Shown here: one piece after another, positions 1 to 9,729 of the stretch
Position numbering within the stretch: the stretch's first letter is position 1
How the letters are laid out: each line of letters starts with the position of its first letter
DNA from: Roseivivax sp. GX 12232
Lineage (GTDB): Bacteria > Pseudomonadota > Alphaproteobacteria > Rhodobacterales > Rhodobacteraceae
NCBI RefSeq assembly: GCF_021272185.1
Contig: NZ_JAJSEC010000002.1
Coordinates: 248,001 to 312,000 of the forward strand
DNA: 64,000 nucleotides
Reading direction: 5' to 3'
Made by a program: the position numbers and the translations under genes
The notes under the pieces: model-generated
Database searches by the model: none
The model's input: only the letters and a program-made list of their open reading frames with translations
Told to the model about the DNA's origin: nothing

Positions 1-944
1 TCACCGCGAATTTGTAGTCGGTGGACAGAAGCTGCACGAGGCCCTCGGGCGCGAGGCTCTCGGGCAGGGAATATTCCAGCACCTTCTTCCAGGCATAGGT
101 GATCGCCACCTCCGAGAAGGCGATGACGAAGCCGCCCGCGATGGCGCCGAGCGGCGAGCCGAGCCCGCCAACAATGGCGGCGGCGAAGATCGGCAGCAGC
201 AGCTGGAAGTAGGTGAAGGGCTTGTAGCTCTTGTCGAGCCCGTAAAGCACCCCCGCGATGGTCGCCAGCGCGGCGACGATCAGCCAGGTCACCCGGACCA
301 CCCGCTCGGGGTCGATGCCCGACAGGAGCGCCAGGTCCTCGTTGTCGGAATAGGCCCGCATCGACTTGCCGGTGCGCGTGCGGTTCAGGAACCAGAACAG
401 AAGCGCCACGACGATCACCGCGGTCACCAGCGTGATGCCCTGGGTGGTGCGGATCGCCAGGCCCTCCTCGAGGCCGGTCATCTCCTTGAAGTCGCGCGCG
501 CTGATGATGAAGCGCTCGCCGTCGGCGAAGCGCTGGTCGTCTGGGCCGAGGATAATCCGCGTGATGCCGTTGTAGATGAACATCACCCCGATGGAGACGA
601 TCACCAGGATCACCGGCACCACCTTTTGGGCGCGGTAGAAGCGGAAGACCACCCGGTCGGTGGCGAGCACCAGCGCCGCGCAGGCCGCGATGCCCACCGG
701 GATCGCCAGGAGCGCCGTCGGCAGCGGCCCGAGCGAGACGCCCATGGACTGCAGCCCCCAGGTCGCGATGATCGTGGCCATGGTGCCGAAGGCCATGGTG
801 TCGCCATGGGCGAAGTTGGAAAACCGCAGGATGCCGTAGACCATGGTGACCCCCAGCGCCCCGATGGCCAGCTGGCTGCCGTAGGCGATGGCCGGGATCA
901 GCACGAAGTTCGAAAGCGCCACGAAGGCGTTCAGAAGATCCATC
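1..944 (-). CDS. livH: Branched-chain amino acid ABC transporter permease LivH (C-terminus cut by window edge)
   Basis: Inner-membrane permease subunit of the high-affinity branched-chain amino acid (LIV/HAAT) importer; it pairs with LivM and is driven by LivG and LivF. The frame read from an ATG at 944 begins MDLLNAFVALSNFVLIPAIA and continues open to the left edge (about 314 residues). It has repeated hydrophobic spans and the family signature YGILRFSNFAHGD near residue 35, plus a glycine-rich GGLGSPLGAIAGG segment near the end that is typical of the coupling region. It lies 96 bp downstream of livF on the same strand, in the usual livK-G-F-H order; livM would be expected just outside the window. 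The C-terminus is incomplete only because the window ends. Family assignment is firm; the exact substrate (Leu/Ile/Val or another amino acid or amide) is inferred from the family. Confidence 0.93.
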
Positions 945-1040
945 AGCAGAAGCCCCCCGTGCGGGCCGCTCCGGGCGCCATGCGCGCCGGGCCTCCCGTC
1001 GTTGTGTCGTGATATGTCATGCCGCGTGCCATGCCCTGCA

Positions 1041-1865
1041 TCATCCGCCCAGGAAGGAGGCGCGCACCTCCGGGTCTTCGAGAAGCTCGCGGCCGGTGCC
1101 GGTATGGGCGTTGCGGCCCTGGACCAGCACGTAGCCCTTGTCGGCGATGGCCAGCGCCTGGCGGGCGTTCTGTTCGACCATGAGGATCGGGATGCCGGTG
1201 CGGGCGACCTCGATGATCCGGTCGAAAAGCTCGTCCATGACGATCGGCGAGACGCCGGCGGTGGGCTCGTCGAGCATCAGCACCTTGGGCTTGGTCATCA
1301 GCGCCCGGCCCACGGCCACCTGCTGGCGCTGGCCGCCCGAGAGCTCGCCCGCCGCCTGGCGGCGCTTTTCCTTCAGGATCGGGAAGAGGTCGTAGACCTG
1401 CGCCATGGTGTCCGAGAAATCGTCGGTGCGGATGAAGGCGCCCATCTCGAGGTTCTCCTCCACCGTCATCGAGGTGAAGATGTTCGAGGTCTGGGGCACG
1501 AAGCCCATGCCCTTCAGCACCCGATCCTGGGGGCTGAGCTGGGTGATCTCCTCGCCGTCGAGCCGCACCGCGCCCTCGCGCAGGTTCAGCATGCCGAATA
1601 CGGCCTTCATCGCGGTCGACTTGCCGGCGCCGTTGGGACCGACGATCACCGCGATCTCGCCGCGCTCCACGGCGATGGTGCAGGAATGCAGGATGTCGGC
1701 GCCGCGGCCGTAACCGCCGGTCATCGCCTCGCCGATCAGGAAGGGGCCCTCGGGGGCGGGGCGGGCCTTGCCGCCGGCGGGCACCGGGTCGCCCGAGCGC
1801 GCCGCCGGTTCGCGCCCGATCGAGCGGTCCTTGTTGCCGCGGCCGGAATAGGCGCTGTCGCTCAT
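1041..1865 (-). CDS. livF: Branched-chain amino acid ABC transporter ATP-binding protein LivF
   Basis: Cytoplasmic ATPase of the branched-chain amino acid importer, 274 aa. Walker A is GPNGAGKST, the ABC signature is LSGGQRQQVAVGRAL, Walker B is VLMLDEPTAGVSP, and the C-terminus has the LivF-type segment MVEQNARQALAIADKGYVL. The ATG at 1865 overlaps the livG stop by 4 bp (ATGA), which supports this start and translational coupling. The first ~40 residues (rich in Gly, Arg, Pro) precede the recognisable domain, so the protein is longer than the usual ~235-250 aa; an internal Met near residue 48 is a less likely alternative start because it would remove the conserved strand leading into GGYGRGADILH. 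Confidence 0.94.
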   Translation of the reverse strand: MSDSAYSGRGNKDRSIGREPAARSGDPVPAGGKARPAPEGPFLIGEAMTGGYGRGADILHSCTIAVERGEIAVIVGPNGAGKSTAMKAVFGMLNLREGAVRLDGEEITQLSPQDRVLKGMGFVPQTSNIFTSMTVEENLEMGAFIRTDDFSDTMAQVYDLFPILKEKRRQAAGELSGGQRQQVAVGRALMTKPKVLMLDEPTAGVSPIVMDELFDRIIEVARTGIPILMVEQNARQALAIADKGYVLVQGRNAHTGTGRELLEDPEVRASFLGG

Positions 1866-2641
1866 CCCGCGGTCTCCTTGTTCTTGAGCCCGGTGCCGAG
1901 ATAGGCCTCGATCACCTCGTCGTTGGCCTTGATCTCCGCGATGGTGCCGCGGGCCAGGACCTTGCCCTCGGCCATGACGATCACCGGGTCGCAAAGACGG
2001 CCGATGAAATCCATGTCGTGTTCGATCATGCAGAAGGTGTAGCCGCGCTCTTCGTTCAGCCGCTTGATCGCGTCGCCGATGGTATTGAGCAGCGTGCGGT
2101 TCACCCCGGCGCCGACCTCGTCGAGAAAGACCACCTTGGCGTCGACCATCATGGTGCGGCCCAGCTCGAGCAGCTTCTTCTGACCGCCCGAGAGATTGCC
2201 GGCCTTCTCGTCCTTGAGATGGCTGATGGTCAGGAAGTCCAGGACCTCGTCGGCCTTCTTCAGAAGCGCGGCCTCTTCCTGGGCGATGCGCCCGCGCCCG
2301 AACCAGGCGTTCCAGAGCGTCTCGCCCGACTGGGCGCCCGGGACCATCATCAGGTTCTCGCGGCACGACATGGAGGAGAACTCATGCGCGATCTGGAAGG
2401 TGCGCAACAGGCCCTTGTGGAACAGTTCGTGCGGCGCCAGCCCGGTGATGTCTTCACCGTCCATGAAGACCGACCCGCTGGTCGGCGGCAGCGCGCCCGC
2501 AATGACGTTGAACAGCGTCGACTTGCCGGCCCCGTTCGGCCCGACGAGGCCGGTGATCGACCCCGTGGCGATCTCGAGAGAGGCGCCGTCGACGGCCCGG
2601 AATCCGCCGAAATGGCGGTGGAGGTTCTCGACCCGGATCAC
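1862..2641 (-). CDS. livG: Branched-chain amino acid ABC transporter ATP-binding protein LivG
   Basis: Second cytoplasmic ATPase of the LIV importer, 259 aa, the usual LivG length. Walker A GPNGAGKST, LivG-type GLLRTFQIAHEF after the first strand block, signature NLSGGQKKLLELGRTM, Walker B VVFLDEVGAGVN, and the C-terminal FCMIEHDMDFIGRLCD motif that distinguishes LivG from LivF. The start codon is GTG (2641-2639) with a modest purine-rich stretch (AAGGG) 8 nt upstream. One deviation is seen: Walker B is followed by EVGAG where EPxAG is typical. It lies 107 bp after livK, separated by a stem-loop that probably lowers its expression relative to the binding protein. Confidence 0.94.
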   Translation of the reverse strand: MIRVENLHRHFGGFRAVDGASLEIATGSITGLVGPNGAGKSTLFNVIAGALPPTSGSVFMDGEDITGLAPHELFHKGLLRTFQIAHEFSSMSCRENLMMVPGAQSGETLWNAWFGRGRIAQEEAALLKKADEVLDFLTISHLKDEKAGNLSGGQKKLLELGRTMMVDAKVVFLDEVGAGVNRTLLNTIGDAIKRLNEERGYTFCMIEHDMDFIGRLCDPVIVMAEGKVLARGTIAEIKANDEVIEAYLGTGLKNKETAG

Positions 2642-2701
2642 TGGAATATCCCTTCGATGCGCCGGCTTCTTTGGCCGGCTGATCCGGCCTTTTAACGAAA
2701 A

Positions 2702-2727
2702 CGGCCCGGGATGGAACCCCCGGGCCG
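2702..2727 (-). terminator. Stem-loop between livK and livG (attenuator or partial terminator)
   Basis: Perfect 9-bp stem CGGCCCGGG / CCCGGGCCG with an 8-nt loop, 21 bp after the livK stop. Reading the minus strand, the stem is followed by TTTTCGTTAAAA, a short interrupted U tract. This fits a leaky terminator or mRNA-stabilising 3' hairpin that lets livK be made in excess of the membrane and ATPase subunits. The function is inferred; the structure is seen directly. Confidence 0.6.
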
Positions 2728-2748
2728 CCTGTTAGCGCAACACCACGA

Positions 2749-3945
2749 TCAGCGGTAGCCGACCACCTTCAGCTCGCCGCCTTCGACGGTGTATTCGGCA
2801 TAGGAGCCGGCCGCTTCGCCCGAGCCCACCAGCTCGACGCCCGAGGCGCCCTGGTAGTCGATCTCGCCGCCGTCGGCGATGATCTGGAGGGCCTTCTGCA
2901 GCTCGCCCGGCAGGATCGGCTCGCCGGGGGCGTTGGCGATGTCCATGATCGCGCCCGAATATTCGGTCGAGTCGGTCGAGCCCGAGGCCGCCATGGCCAG
3001 CAGGATCAGCGCCGCCGCGTCATAGCTCTCGCCCGCGTAGACCGAGGTGCCGTCGATGCCGGCTTCGGCTGCCATCTCGGCGAAGAGGGCGCCGCCCTCG
3101 TTCTCGCTGCCCGGCGCGGTGCCGAAGGAGCCGTCGATGTCGCTGCCGAAGGCATCGGTCAGCGCGTCGCCGATCATCCCGTCGCCGAAGGCGAAGGTGT
3201 CGAAGGCGCCGGTGTCGAGCGCGCCCTGGATGACGCCCGCGCCACCCTGATCGACGTAGCCCAGCACGACCAGCGCATCGCCGCCCGCGGAGGCCAGCGC
3301 GCCGACCTCGGCCGAGTAGTCGGCCTTGCCGTCCTCATGCGCGGCGACCAGGGTCACCTCGCCGCCGGTCTCCTCGAAGGCGGCCGAGAAGGCATCGGCG
3401 AAGCCCTTGCCGTAGTCGTTGTTGGTATAGGTCACGGCGACCGAGGAGATGCCCTTTTCGTTCAGCACGTTGGCCAGCACCTGGCCCTGGCGCGCGTCGG
3501 AGGGCGCGGTGCGGAAGAACAACCCGTTGTCCTCGGCCGAGGACAGCGCCGGCGAGGTCGCGGCGGGCGAGATCATCACCACGCCGTTCGGCACGGCGAC
3601 GTTGGCCAGGACGGCGGTGGTCACGCCCGAGCAGTCGGCGCCCATGATGCCCATGACGCCTTCCGAGGTGATCATGCGCTCGGCCGCGGCGGTGGCCGCT
3701 GCCGCGTCGACGCAGGTCGCATCGCCGCGCACCGGGGTCACCGAGGCGCCGCCCAGGAAGTTCTCGTTGCCGGTCACTTCACCCACGGCCAGTTCCGCGC
3801 CGGAACCCATGGCGGGCGTCAGGCTTTCGATCGGGCCGGTGAAGCTGAGCAGGATGCCGAGGCGCACGTCGCTCGCGTGGCTTTCGGCGAAGGCGGCCCC
3901 CGCGGTCAGAGCGGAGGCGGCGGTCGCCATAAGCAGTTTTTTCAT
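2749..3945 (-). CDS. livK: Branched-chain amino acid ABC transporter substrate-binding protein
   Basis: Periplasmic ligand-binding protein (peripla_BP_6 / LivJ-LivK type), 398 aa. Met at 3945 starts a clean signal peptide, MKKLLMATAASALTAGAAFA, cleaved before ESHASD. The mature part shows the fold's opening VRLGILLSFTGPIESL, a Cys pair (DATCVDAA and GADCSG) as in family members, and GYVDQGGAGVIQGAL in the middle. The start at 3945 was preferred to an open-frame Met 48 residues upstream because that extension is Pro/Arg-rich with no signal. It is first in the liv operon. The ligand is inferred; this clade can also bind other neutral amino acids or amides. Confidence 0.93.
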   Translation of the reverse strand: MKKLLMATAASALTAGAAFAESHASDVRLGILLSFTGPIESLTPAMGSGAELAVGEVTGNENFLGGASVTPVRGDATCVDAAAATAAAERMITSEGVMGIMGADCSGVTTAVLANVAVPNGVVMISPAATSPALSSAEDNGLFFRTAPSDARQGQVLANVLNEKGISSVAVTYTNNDYGKGFADAFSAAFEETGGEVTLVAAHEDGKADYSAEVGALASAGGDALVVLGYVDQGGAGVIQGALDTGAFDTFAFGDGMIGDALTDAFGSDIDGSFGTAPGSENEGGALFAEMAAEAGIDGTSVYAGESYDAAALILLAMAASGSTDSTEYSGAIMDIANAPGEPILPGELQKALQIIADGGEIDYQGASGVELVGSGEAAGSYAEYTVEGGELKVVGYR

Positions 3946-4284
3946 AATGGTCTCCCTGTGTTCGGATCTCAGTCCTGGGGCGAGGTTAGGCGCGGGTTTT
4001 GGAAAAGGAAAGGGTGACATTGCGGTGACGCAAGCGGCGCTGCGGCGGGCCGGGCAGGGGGCTCGGGCAGGGCGAGGCAGCGACGTCACGCGGGCTCGCT
4101 TGCGCGTCGGGCGCGGGGCGGTTGGTGGTGCGATTGCGCTGGATCTCTGGCCTATGCGCGAGGGCGTTTGGCCCGTCTCAGGCGGGCTTTCAGGCTCAAA
4201 TCGCGCGGCGTGTAGAGACGCTCACGGCCTCCTCGGAGACACCGGGCGTTAAGCCGCTCTCACCCAATCCAAATAGAGCCCCCG
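3946..4284. other. Intergenic region upstream of livK
   Basis: 339 bp between the glxA-type gene stop and the livK start, both minus strand. No coding region is supported. It must hold the livK promoter, but no convincing -35/-10 pair was found. A short 5-bp stem (GCCCG / CGGGC, 4171-4187) is followed by TTTC on the plus strand; it is too weak to call a terminator. Confidence 0.5.
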
Positions 4285-5286
4285 CTACTTCGCCCGCGTC
4301 TCGGCGTGGCTGCCGCGCTCGCGGTAAGGCGTGGTGCGGTAATGCGAGCGGTAGCACTTGGAGAAATGCGACGGCGAGGTGAAGCCGCAGGCCAGGGCCA
4401 CGTTGATCACCGTCATGTCGGTCTGCATCAGGAGGTTCCGCGCCTTCTGCAGCCGCAGCTCCATGTAATACCGCTTCGGGCTGCGGTTGAGGTAGCGGCG
4501 GAACAGCCGTTCGAGCTGCCGGGTCGACATGCCCACGTCGCGCGCCAGCGCCGCCGGGCTGATCGGCTCCTCGATATTGGCCTCCATCATGCGGATGACC
4601 TCGGCGAGCTTGGGGTGGCGCACGCCGATCCGGGTCGGCACCGAGAGCCGCTGCACGTCCTGGTCGGTGCGGATCGCCGAGTAGATCAGCTGATCGGCGA
4701 CCGCATTGGCGAGCCCCTCGCCGTAGTCGTCGGCCAGGAGCTTCAGCATCAGGTCGAGCGAGGCGGTGCCCCCGGCGGTGGTGAAGCGGTTGCCGTCGAC
4801 CGCGAAGACCGCCTTGGTCAGCGTCACCTCGTCGAACTCCTCGGCGAAACTGTCCTGGTTCTCCCAGTGGATCGTCGCGCGCTTGCCGTCGAGCAGCCCC
4901 GCGCGCGCCAGCACATGCGCCGCGGTGCAGAGCCCGCCGATGCGGTGGCCGTTCCGGGCCTCGCGGCGCAGCCAGTTCAACAGCGGCTTGGTGGTGCCCG
5001 CCTGGATGTCGAGCCCGCCGCAGACCACCACGGTGTCGTCGCGGCCCAGCTGGCCCAGGTCGCCGTCGAGTTCGAAGGTGGTGCCGGCCGAACAGGTGAT
5101 CTTGCCGCCGCCCTCGCCGAGGATCGCCCAGCTGTACAGGGTCTCTCCGGCCATGCGGTTGGCCAGCCGCAGCGTCTCGAGCGCGGCGGCAAAGGAGATC
5201 AGCGTGAAATTGGGCAGAAGCACAAAGACGAAATGCTTGCGCCGCGCCTCTCCTGCGCCGGCGGTGACCGCTGCATCCTGCGTCAT
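4285..5286 (-). CDS. GlxA-family transcriptional regulator (DJ-1/PfpI domain plus AraC HTH)
   Basis: Cytoplasmic DNA-binding regulator, 333 aa. The N-terminal half is a DJ-1/PfpI-like (class I amidotransferase fold) sensor domain, [20 protein letters not shown] through [21 protein letters not shown] (about residues 17-180). The C-terminal ~100 residues are an AraC/XylS double helix-turn-helix, with [20 protein letters not shown] and [20 protein letters not shown]. The start at 5286 follows GGATCC-rich sequence; a 50-residue upstream extension of the open frame is low complexity and was excluded. GbdR, the glycine betaine/choline regulator of pseudomonads, belongs to this architecture. Because a sarcosine oxidase operon lies elsewhere in the window, a role in betaine catabolism is a plausible inference but not shown. 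It is divergent from the DAHP synthase gene. Confidence 0.88.
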   Translation of the reverse strand: MTQDAAVTAGAGEARRKHFVFVLLPNFTLISFAAALETLRLANRMAGETLYSWAILGEGGGKITCSAGTTFELDGDLGQLGRDDTVVVCGGLDIQAGTTKPLLNWLRREARNGHRIGGLCTAAHVLARAGLLDGKRATIHWENQDSFAEEFDEVTLTKAVFAVDGNRFTTAGGTASLDLMLKLLADDYGEGLANAVADQLIYSAIRTDQDVQRLSVPTRIGVRHPKLAEVIRMMEANIEEPISPAALARDVGMSTRQLERLFRRYLNRSPKRYYMELRLQKARNLLMQTDMTVINVALACGFTSPSHFSKCYRSHYRTTPYRERGSHAETRAK

Positions 5287-5459
5287 CGGATCCTCCCTCG
5301 CGCGACTCAAATCCGCCCGATCCGCCCAGAGTCCCGAACCGAGCACCGGCGTCAAGCGACGGGGGAAAAATCGGGGAAATGGGTTATGGCGCCGGGCCCT
5401 GCGATGGGCTACACCCGGACCCCGACGCGCGGGCAAGCGCGGCAGACTGGAGAGATGCG

Positions 5460-6827
5460 ATGAGTGATTGGCAGAAAAACACGTGGCGGCAGAAGCCTCG
5501 GGTGCAAATGCCGGATTATACCGACGCGGCAGAACTGAGCGCCGTCGAGGCGCAGCTTTCGAAGTATCCGCCGCTGGTCTTTGCGGGCGAGAGCCGTGCG
5601 CTGAAGCGCCAGCTCGGTGCGGCCGGCCGGGGCGAGGCCTTCCTGTTGCAGGGCGGCGACTGCGCCGAGGCCTTCGACCAGTTCTCGGCCGATGCGATCC
5701 GCGACACCTTCAAGGTGATGCTGCAGATGGCCATGGTGCTGACCTATGGCGCCAAGGTGCCGGTGGTGAAGGTCGGCCGGATGGCGGGCCAGTTCGCCAA
5801 GCCCCGCTCGGCCCCGACCGAGACGGTGGACGGCCAGGAGCTGCCCTCCTACCGCGGCGACATCATCAACGACCTGGCCTTCACGCCTGAGGCGCGGACG
5901 CCCAACCCGCAGAAGATGCTGCAGGGCTACACCCAGGCGGCGGCGACGCTGAACCTCCTGCGCGCCTTCTCGACGGGCGGTTACGCGGACATCCACCAGG
6001 TGCACCAGTGGACGCTTGGCTTCATCGAGAGCGAGAAGGCCGCGCGCTACCGCGACATGGCCAACCGCATCTCGGACACGCTGGACTTCATGAAGGCGGC
6101 GGGCCTCGAGAGCGAGAGCAACCACAACCTCAAGACCGTGGACTTCTACACCAGCCACGAGTCGCTCCTGCTGGAATACGAAGAGGCGCTTTGCCGTCTT
6201 GATTCCACCTCGGGCAAATGGCTCGCGGGCTCGGGCCACATGATCTGGATCGGCGACCGCACGCGGCAGCCGGACGGCGCGCATGTGGAGTTCGCCCGTG
6301 GCGTGTTGAATCCGATCGGGCTGAAGTGCGGGCCGACCACCGACCCCGAGGACCTCAAGGTGCTGATGCGCAAGCTCAACCCCGAAAACGAGGAGGGCAA
6401 GCTGACCCTCATCGCGCGCTTCGGCGCGGGCAAGGTGGGCGAGAAGCTGCCGCCGCTCGTCCAGGCGGTGCGCGAGGAAGGCGCCAAGGTGACCTGGGTC
6501 TGCGACCCGATGCATGGCAACACCATCAAGTCGCCCTCGGGCTACAAGACCCGGCCCTTCGACGCGGTGCTGCGCGAGGTCCGCGACTTCTTCGCGGTGC
6601 ACAAGGCCGAGGGCTCGATCCCCGGCGGCGTGCACTTCGAGATGACCGGCCAGGACGTGACCGAATGCACCGGCGGGGTGCATGCGATCTCCGACGAGAA
6701 CCTCTCGGACCGCTACCACACCGCCTGCGACCCGCGCCTGAACGCGACGCAATCGCTGGAGCTGGCCTTCCTCGTCGCCGAGGAGCTGACCGCTCACCGC
6801 GAGACCCGCGCGGCCGAGGCGAGCTGA
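5460..6827 (+). CDS. Class II 3-deoxy-7-phosphoheptulonate synthase (DAHP synthase)
   Basis: Condenses phosphoenolpyruvate and erythrose 4-phosphate, the first step of the shikimate pathway; cytoplasmic, metal-dependent. At 455 aa it has plant/actinobacterial-type (AroA-II) length. Landmarks: [52 protein letters not shown] and [18 protein letters not shown], covering the PEP, E4P and metal sites (Cys, His, Glu, Asp). The ATG at 5460 has GGAGAG 6 nt upstream; a longer open frame to 5379 would extend into the promoter region and lacks conservation signs. It is divergent from the GlxA-type regulator and convergent with the MFS gene. Feedback control cannot be read from the sequence. Confidence 0.96.
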   Translation: MSDWQKNTWRQKPRVQMPDYTDAAELSAVEAQLSKYPPLVFAGESRALKRQLGAAGRGEAFLLQGGDCAEAFDQFSADAIRDTFKVMLQMAMVLTYGAKVPVVKVGRMAGQFAKPRSAPTETVDGQELPSYRGDIINDLAFTPEARTPNPQKMLQGYTQAAATLNLLRAFSTGGYADIHQVHQWTLGFIESEKAARYRDMANRISDTLDFMKAAGLESESNHNLKTVDFYTSHESLLLEYEEALCRLDSTSGKWLAGSGHMIWIGDRTRQPDGAHVEFARGVLNPIGLKCGPTTDPEDLKVLMRKLNPENEEGKLTLIARFGAGKVGEKLPPLVQAVREEGAKVTWVCDPMHGNTIKSPSGYKTRPFDAVLREVRDFFAVHKAEGSIPGGVHFEMTGQDVTECTGGVHAISDENLSDRYHTACDPRLNATQSLELAFLVAEELTAHRETRAAEAS

Positions 6828-6840
6828 TCGAGACCACCGC

Positions 6841-6867
6841 CGGGCGGGGCCGTTTGCGCCTCGCCCG
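6841..6867 (+). terminator. Possible terminator after DAHP synthase
   Basis: A 10-bp stem (one G-T wobble) CGGGCGGGGC / GCCTCGCCCG with a 7-nt loop starts 13 bp after the stop codon. It is followed by a G run and only CTTTCC, so the U tract is poor. It may be a Rho-dependent pause or 3'-end stabiliser rather than a true intrinsic terminator. Confidence 0.4.
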
Positions 6868-7016
6868 GGGGGCTTTCCGGCGGGCTGGGGCCGTCGTGCC
6901 GCGCCCGGTTGGGCAGAACGCGCGGTGAGGCCGCGCCGCCGTTTCTCACCCCGAACAGCTTTGAGTGATCTGAACCGCGACGCGGGGCGCATGGCCGTGT
7001 GCGACCTCTGAGCGGC

Positions 7017-8222
7017 TCACCTCTGCTTCGGGGCCGCCCCGCGCATCACCCGGACCGTCACGCCCAGCGCCAGCAGGCAGGCCAGGCCCACGCCCGCGTA
7101 AACCCCCAGGATCGCGGAGATTTCCGGCTGGCTCATCCGGTCGACCCCGCCGGTCCCGAACGAGGCCACCCAGAGCGAGGCCGCGAAGATCAGCCGCCCG
7201 ACCAGCGCCTGGATCGACAGGTAGGTGGCCCGCGCCTCGCCCTTGAGCCGCGGCTGGATCGCCGCCAGGAGGAAGGGCCGCGAGAAGGCATCGGGCACCA
7301 TCCGCAGGGCCAGCGCCAGGATCGCCAGCGCCGAGGCGCTGAGCGCCAGTACCGCGACCAGCGCCACCTGCATGGCAAAAGCCAGGACCAGCATGGGTCC
7401 GAGCCCGATCCGCGCCCGCAGCCCCGGCGCCGCCAGCGAGGCCAGAAGCGAGACCGCCATCATCACCGCCGTGATCCCGCCCGAGACCAGCGGCGCATCG
7501 GCGGCTAGGCCCAAGGGCTCCAGCGCCTCGAGGATGAAGGGCTGGCCGAAGATGAAGGGCAGGTGGCTGAAGCCATACATCAGCACCGCCAGCGCGAAGA
7601 GCCAGAGCAGCACCCGGTCGCGCAGCGCCTGGCCCAGGGCGCCCAGCTGCGAGAGCTGCACCTCGCCCGAGCTGCGGATGCGCTGCGGCTCGGTGAAGGA
7701 CAGCGCCAGTCCCAGCGCCACCGCCGAGGAGAGCGCCGAGAGCCAGAACGGCAGGGGCAGGCTCCAGAGCGCCGCGGCCCCGCCCAGGGGCGCCGCCACC
7801 AGGAGGGCGGCGAAGGAGAAGCGCCAGGCGCGCAGCTCCTCGGCCTCGATGCGCTCGGTCTCGCCGGTCTCGGCGAGGCTCTCATAGAGAAACGCGCTGT
7901 CGGTGCCCGAGGTGAAGGCCATGCCCGCGCCCAGAAGCGCCTGGCCCAGCGCGAAGACCCAGAAGGCCCCGCCAAGCGCCAGGAGCACCGAGCCCGCCAC
8001 CAGCGCAAGCGCCGAAGCGATCAGCGTCACCCGCCGCCCGAGCCGGTCGGACATGGCGCCCGAGGGCACTTCGACCAGCGTGCTCGAGAGGTCATAGACC
8101 GCGTAAAGCAGGATCGCCTGCGCCGGGGTCAGCGCCTCCTGGAAATACAGAAACCAGGTCGCCTGCCAGAACAGCAGGTTCTGGGCGGCGCGAAACCAGG
8201 GATAGCGCGCGACATTGCCCAT
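7017..8222 (-). CDS. Major facilitator superfamily transporter, last gene of the ggp operon
   Basis: Inner-membrane secondary transporter, 401 aa with about 12 hydrophobic spans. The MFS motif A between TM2 and TM3 is seen as GAMSDRLGRRVTL, and the second half repeats the pattern with more degenerate loops. No substrate-specific motif was recognised. The start is only 16 bp after the ggpS stop on the same strand, so it is very likely co-transcribed with gpsA-phosphatase-ggpS. That placement suggests, as inference only, movement of the osmolyte or a related sugar or polyol. An unrelated drug/metabolite efflux role is equally possible on sequence alone. Confidence 0.85.
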   Translation of the reverse strand: MGNVARYPWFRAAQNLLFWQATWFLYFQEALTPAQAILLYAVYDLSSTLVEVPSGAMSDRLGRRVTLIASALALVAGSVLLALGGAFWVFALGQALLGAGMAFTSGTDSAFLYESLAETGETERIEAEELRAWRFSFAALLVAAPLGGAAALWSLPLPFWLSALSSAVALGLALSFTEPQRIRSSGEVQLSQLGALGQALRDRVLLWLFALAVLMYGFSHLPFIFGQPFILEALEPLGLAADAPLVSGGITAVMMAVSLLASLAAPGLRARIGLGPMLVLAFAMQVALVAVLALSASALAILALALRMVPDAFSRPFLLAAIQPRLKGEARATYLSIQALVGRLIFAASLWVASFGTGGVDRMSQPEISAILGVYAGVGLACLLALGVTVRVMRGAAPKQR

Positions 8223-8238
8223 GGCCCCTCGCGGCGGC

Positions 8239-9729
8239 TCAGCCCTCCGCCGCGAAATCCTCGGGCGAGAGCAGCGCGAGCTGATCCTGCGCCCAGCGGG
8301 CGGTGTTGTAGGTCCAGACCTTGCGGCGCGCTTCGGTCATGCGGCTCTTGCGGTTCTCGGCGCTCATGTTCAGCGCCGTCTCGATGGCGTGGTCCATGTT
8401 CTTGTTGCTGTAGGGATTGGTCAGGATCGCCGAGCCCAGCTCGATCGCGGCCCCGGCAAACTCCGACAGGACCAGCACCCCGTCCTCGTCGTCGCGGGCG
8501 GCGGCGAACTCCTTGCAGACCAGGTTCATCCCGTCGGCGAGCGGCGTGATCCAGGCCACGTCCGCGGCGCGGTAATAGGCGACCAGCTCCTCGAAGGGGA
8601 TGGCGCGCGAGATCAGCGCCACCGGCGTCGAGGTGAAGGTGCCGAAGCGCCCGTTGATGCGGCCCGCGATCTGTTCGATCTCCTGCTGGATATCGGCATA
8701 GACCTTCATGTTGCGGTTGGCCGAGACCGAGACATGCAGAAGCCGCGTGGTGCCGCGCAGGTGCTCGTGTTTCTCCAGGAGCCGCTCGTAGGTCAGAAGC
8801 TGCTCGGCCCCGCCCTTGGTGTAATCGGTGCGCCCGACCGACAGGATCAGCCGGTCGCCGCCCAGCTCCTCCTTGATGGCCTTGGCGCGGGCCTTGGTCT
8901 CGTCGGACTTGGTGACCCGGGCGATGTAATCGGTGTCGACGCCGACCGGCGTGACGCCCAGCTTGACCGCGCGGTCCTCGGTCTGGATCTGCACCGGCTG
9001 GGTGCGGTCCGAGAGCGCCGAGCCCTCGGAGATGAAATCCTCCGAGACCTTCACCCGCGGCACCTCGCCCACGTCGCGCAGCGAGCGCACCACCGAGACG
9101 AAGTTCGAGGCGTAACGCGGGATGTGGAAGCCCACCACGTCGCAGGCCAGGAGCGAGTCGATGATCTCGCCGCGCCAGGGCAGCACGTTGAAGATGTCCG
9201 CCGCCGGGAAGGGCGTGTGGTGGAAGAAGGAGATGCGCAGGTCGGGGCGCATCTTGCGCAGGTAGCCCGGCACCAGCCAGAGGTTGTAGTCATGCACCCA
9301 GATCGCGGCGTTCTTGGCGGCCTCGGCGGCGGCGGCCTCGGCAAAGGCCTGGTTCACCTTGCGGAAGGTGCCCCAGTCCACCGGGTCGTAGTTATACTTC
9401 TCCTTGAAGCCGTGCAGGATCGGCCAGAAGGCCTCCTTCGAGGTGACATGGTAGAAGCTCGAGACGTCCGAGGCGGTCAGCGGCAGCCGCGAGACGGTGT
9501 ATTTGCCGAAGCTGTCCTCGATCTGGACGACGCGCTCGAAGCCCGGGTCGGTGACGTCCTCGGCCTCTTTCCAGGCCACCCAGGCGGCGTTCTCGACGCG
9601 GCCGAAGAAGCTTTTCAGCGTCGGCACGATGCCGTTGGGGCTCTTGTTCTCCTTGAAGACGGTTTTGCCGTTCTCGACCACCTCCTCGTAGGGTTGGCGG
9701 TGATAGACGATGACCAGATCGCTTCCCAT
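8239..9729 (-). CDS. ggpS: Glucosylglycerol-phosphate synthase
   Basis: GT20-family glycosyltransferase, 496 aa, expected to join glucose from ADP-glucose (the donor of known GgpS enzymes) to glycerol 3-phosphate, giving glucosylglycerol phosphate. From memory of cyanobacterial GgpS, the N-terminus is strikingly close to it: [20 protein letters not shown] followed by [14 protein letters not shown]. Later landmarks are [64 protein letters not shown] and [20 protein letters not shown]. This N-terminus differs from trehalose-6-phosphate synthase (OtsA), the nearest relative. Its neighbours, a G3P-forming dehydrogenase and a HAD phosphatase in the same operon, supply the substrate and the next step. 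The start abuts the upstream stop (TGAATG). Confidence 0.9.
   Translation of the reverse strand: MGSDLVIVYHRQPYEEVVENGKTVFKENKSPNGIVPTLKSFFGRVENAAWVAWKEAEDVTDPGFERVVQIEDSFGKYTVSRLPLTASDVSSFYHVTSKEAFWPILHGFKEKYNYDPVDWGTFRKVNQAFAEAAAAEAAKNAAIWVHDYNLWLVPGYLRKMRPDLRISFFHHTPFPAADIFNVLPWRGEIIDSLLACDVVGFHIPRYASNFVSVVRSLRDVGEVPRVKVSEDFISEGSALSDRTQPVQIQTEDRAVKLGVTPVGVDTDYIARVTKSDETKARAKAIKEELGGDRLILSVGRTDYTKGGAEQLLTYERLLEKHEHLRGTTRLLHVSVSANRNMKVYADIQQEIEQIAGRINGRFGTFTSTPVALISRAIPFEELVAYYRAADVAWITPLADGMNLVCKEFAAARDDEDGVLVLSEFAGAAIELGSAILTNPYSNKNMDHAIETALNMSAENRKSRMTEARRKVWTYNTARWAQDQLALLSPEDFAAEG

Noticed and set aside
2366-2641. livF reading frame extended upstream inside livG
   Set aside because: The 441-codon open frame starts inside livG in another frame; the ATGA overlap start at 1865 is far better supported.
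4171-4187. GCCCG/CGGGC hairpin as a terminator
   Set aside because: Only 5 bp, with TTTC, and no plus-strand gene upstream that would need it.
8239-9729. Trehalose-6-phosphate synthase (OtsA) call
   Set aside because: Same GT20 family, but the N-terminal block and the operon partners (G3P dehydrogenase, HAD phosphatase) fit GgpS better; no otsB-type partner was recognised.
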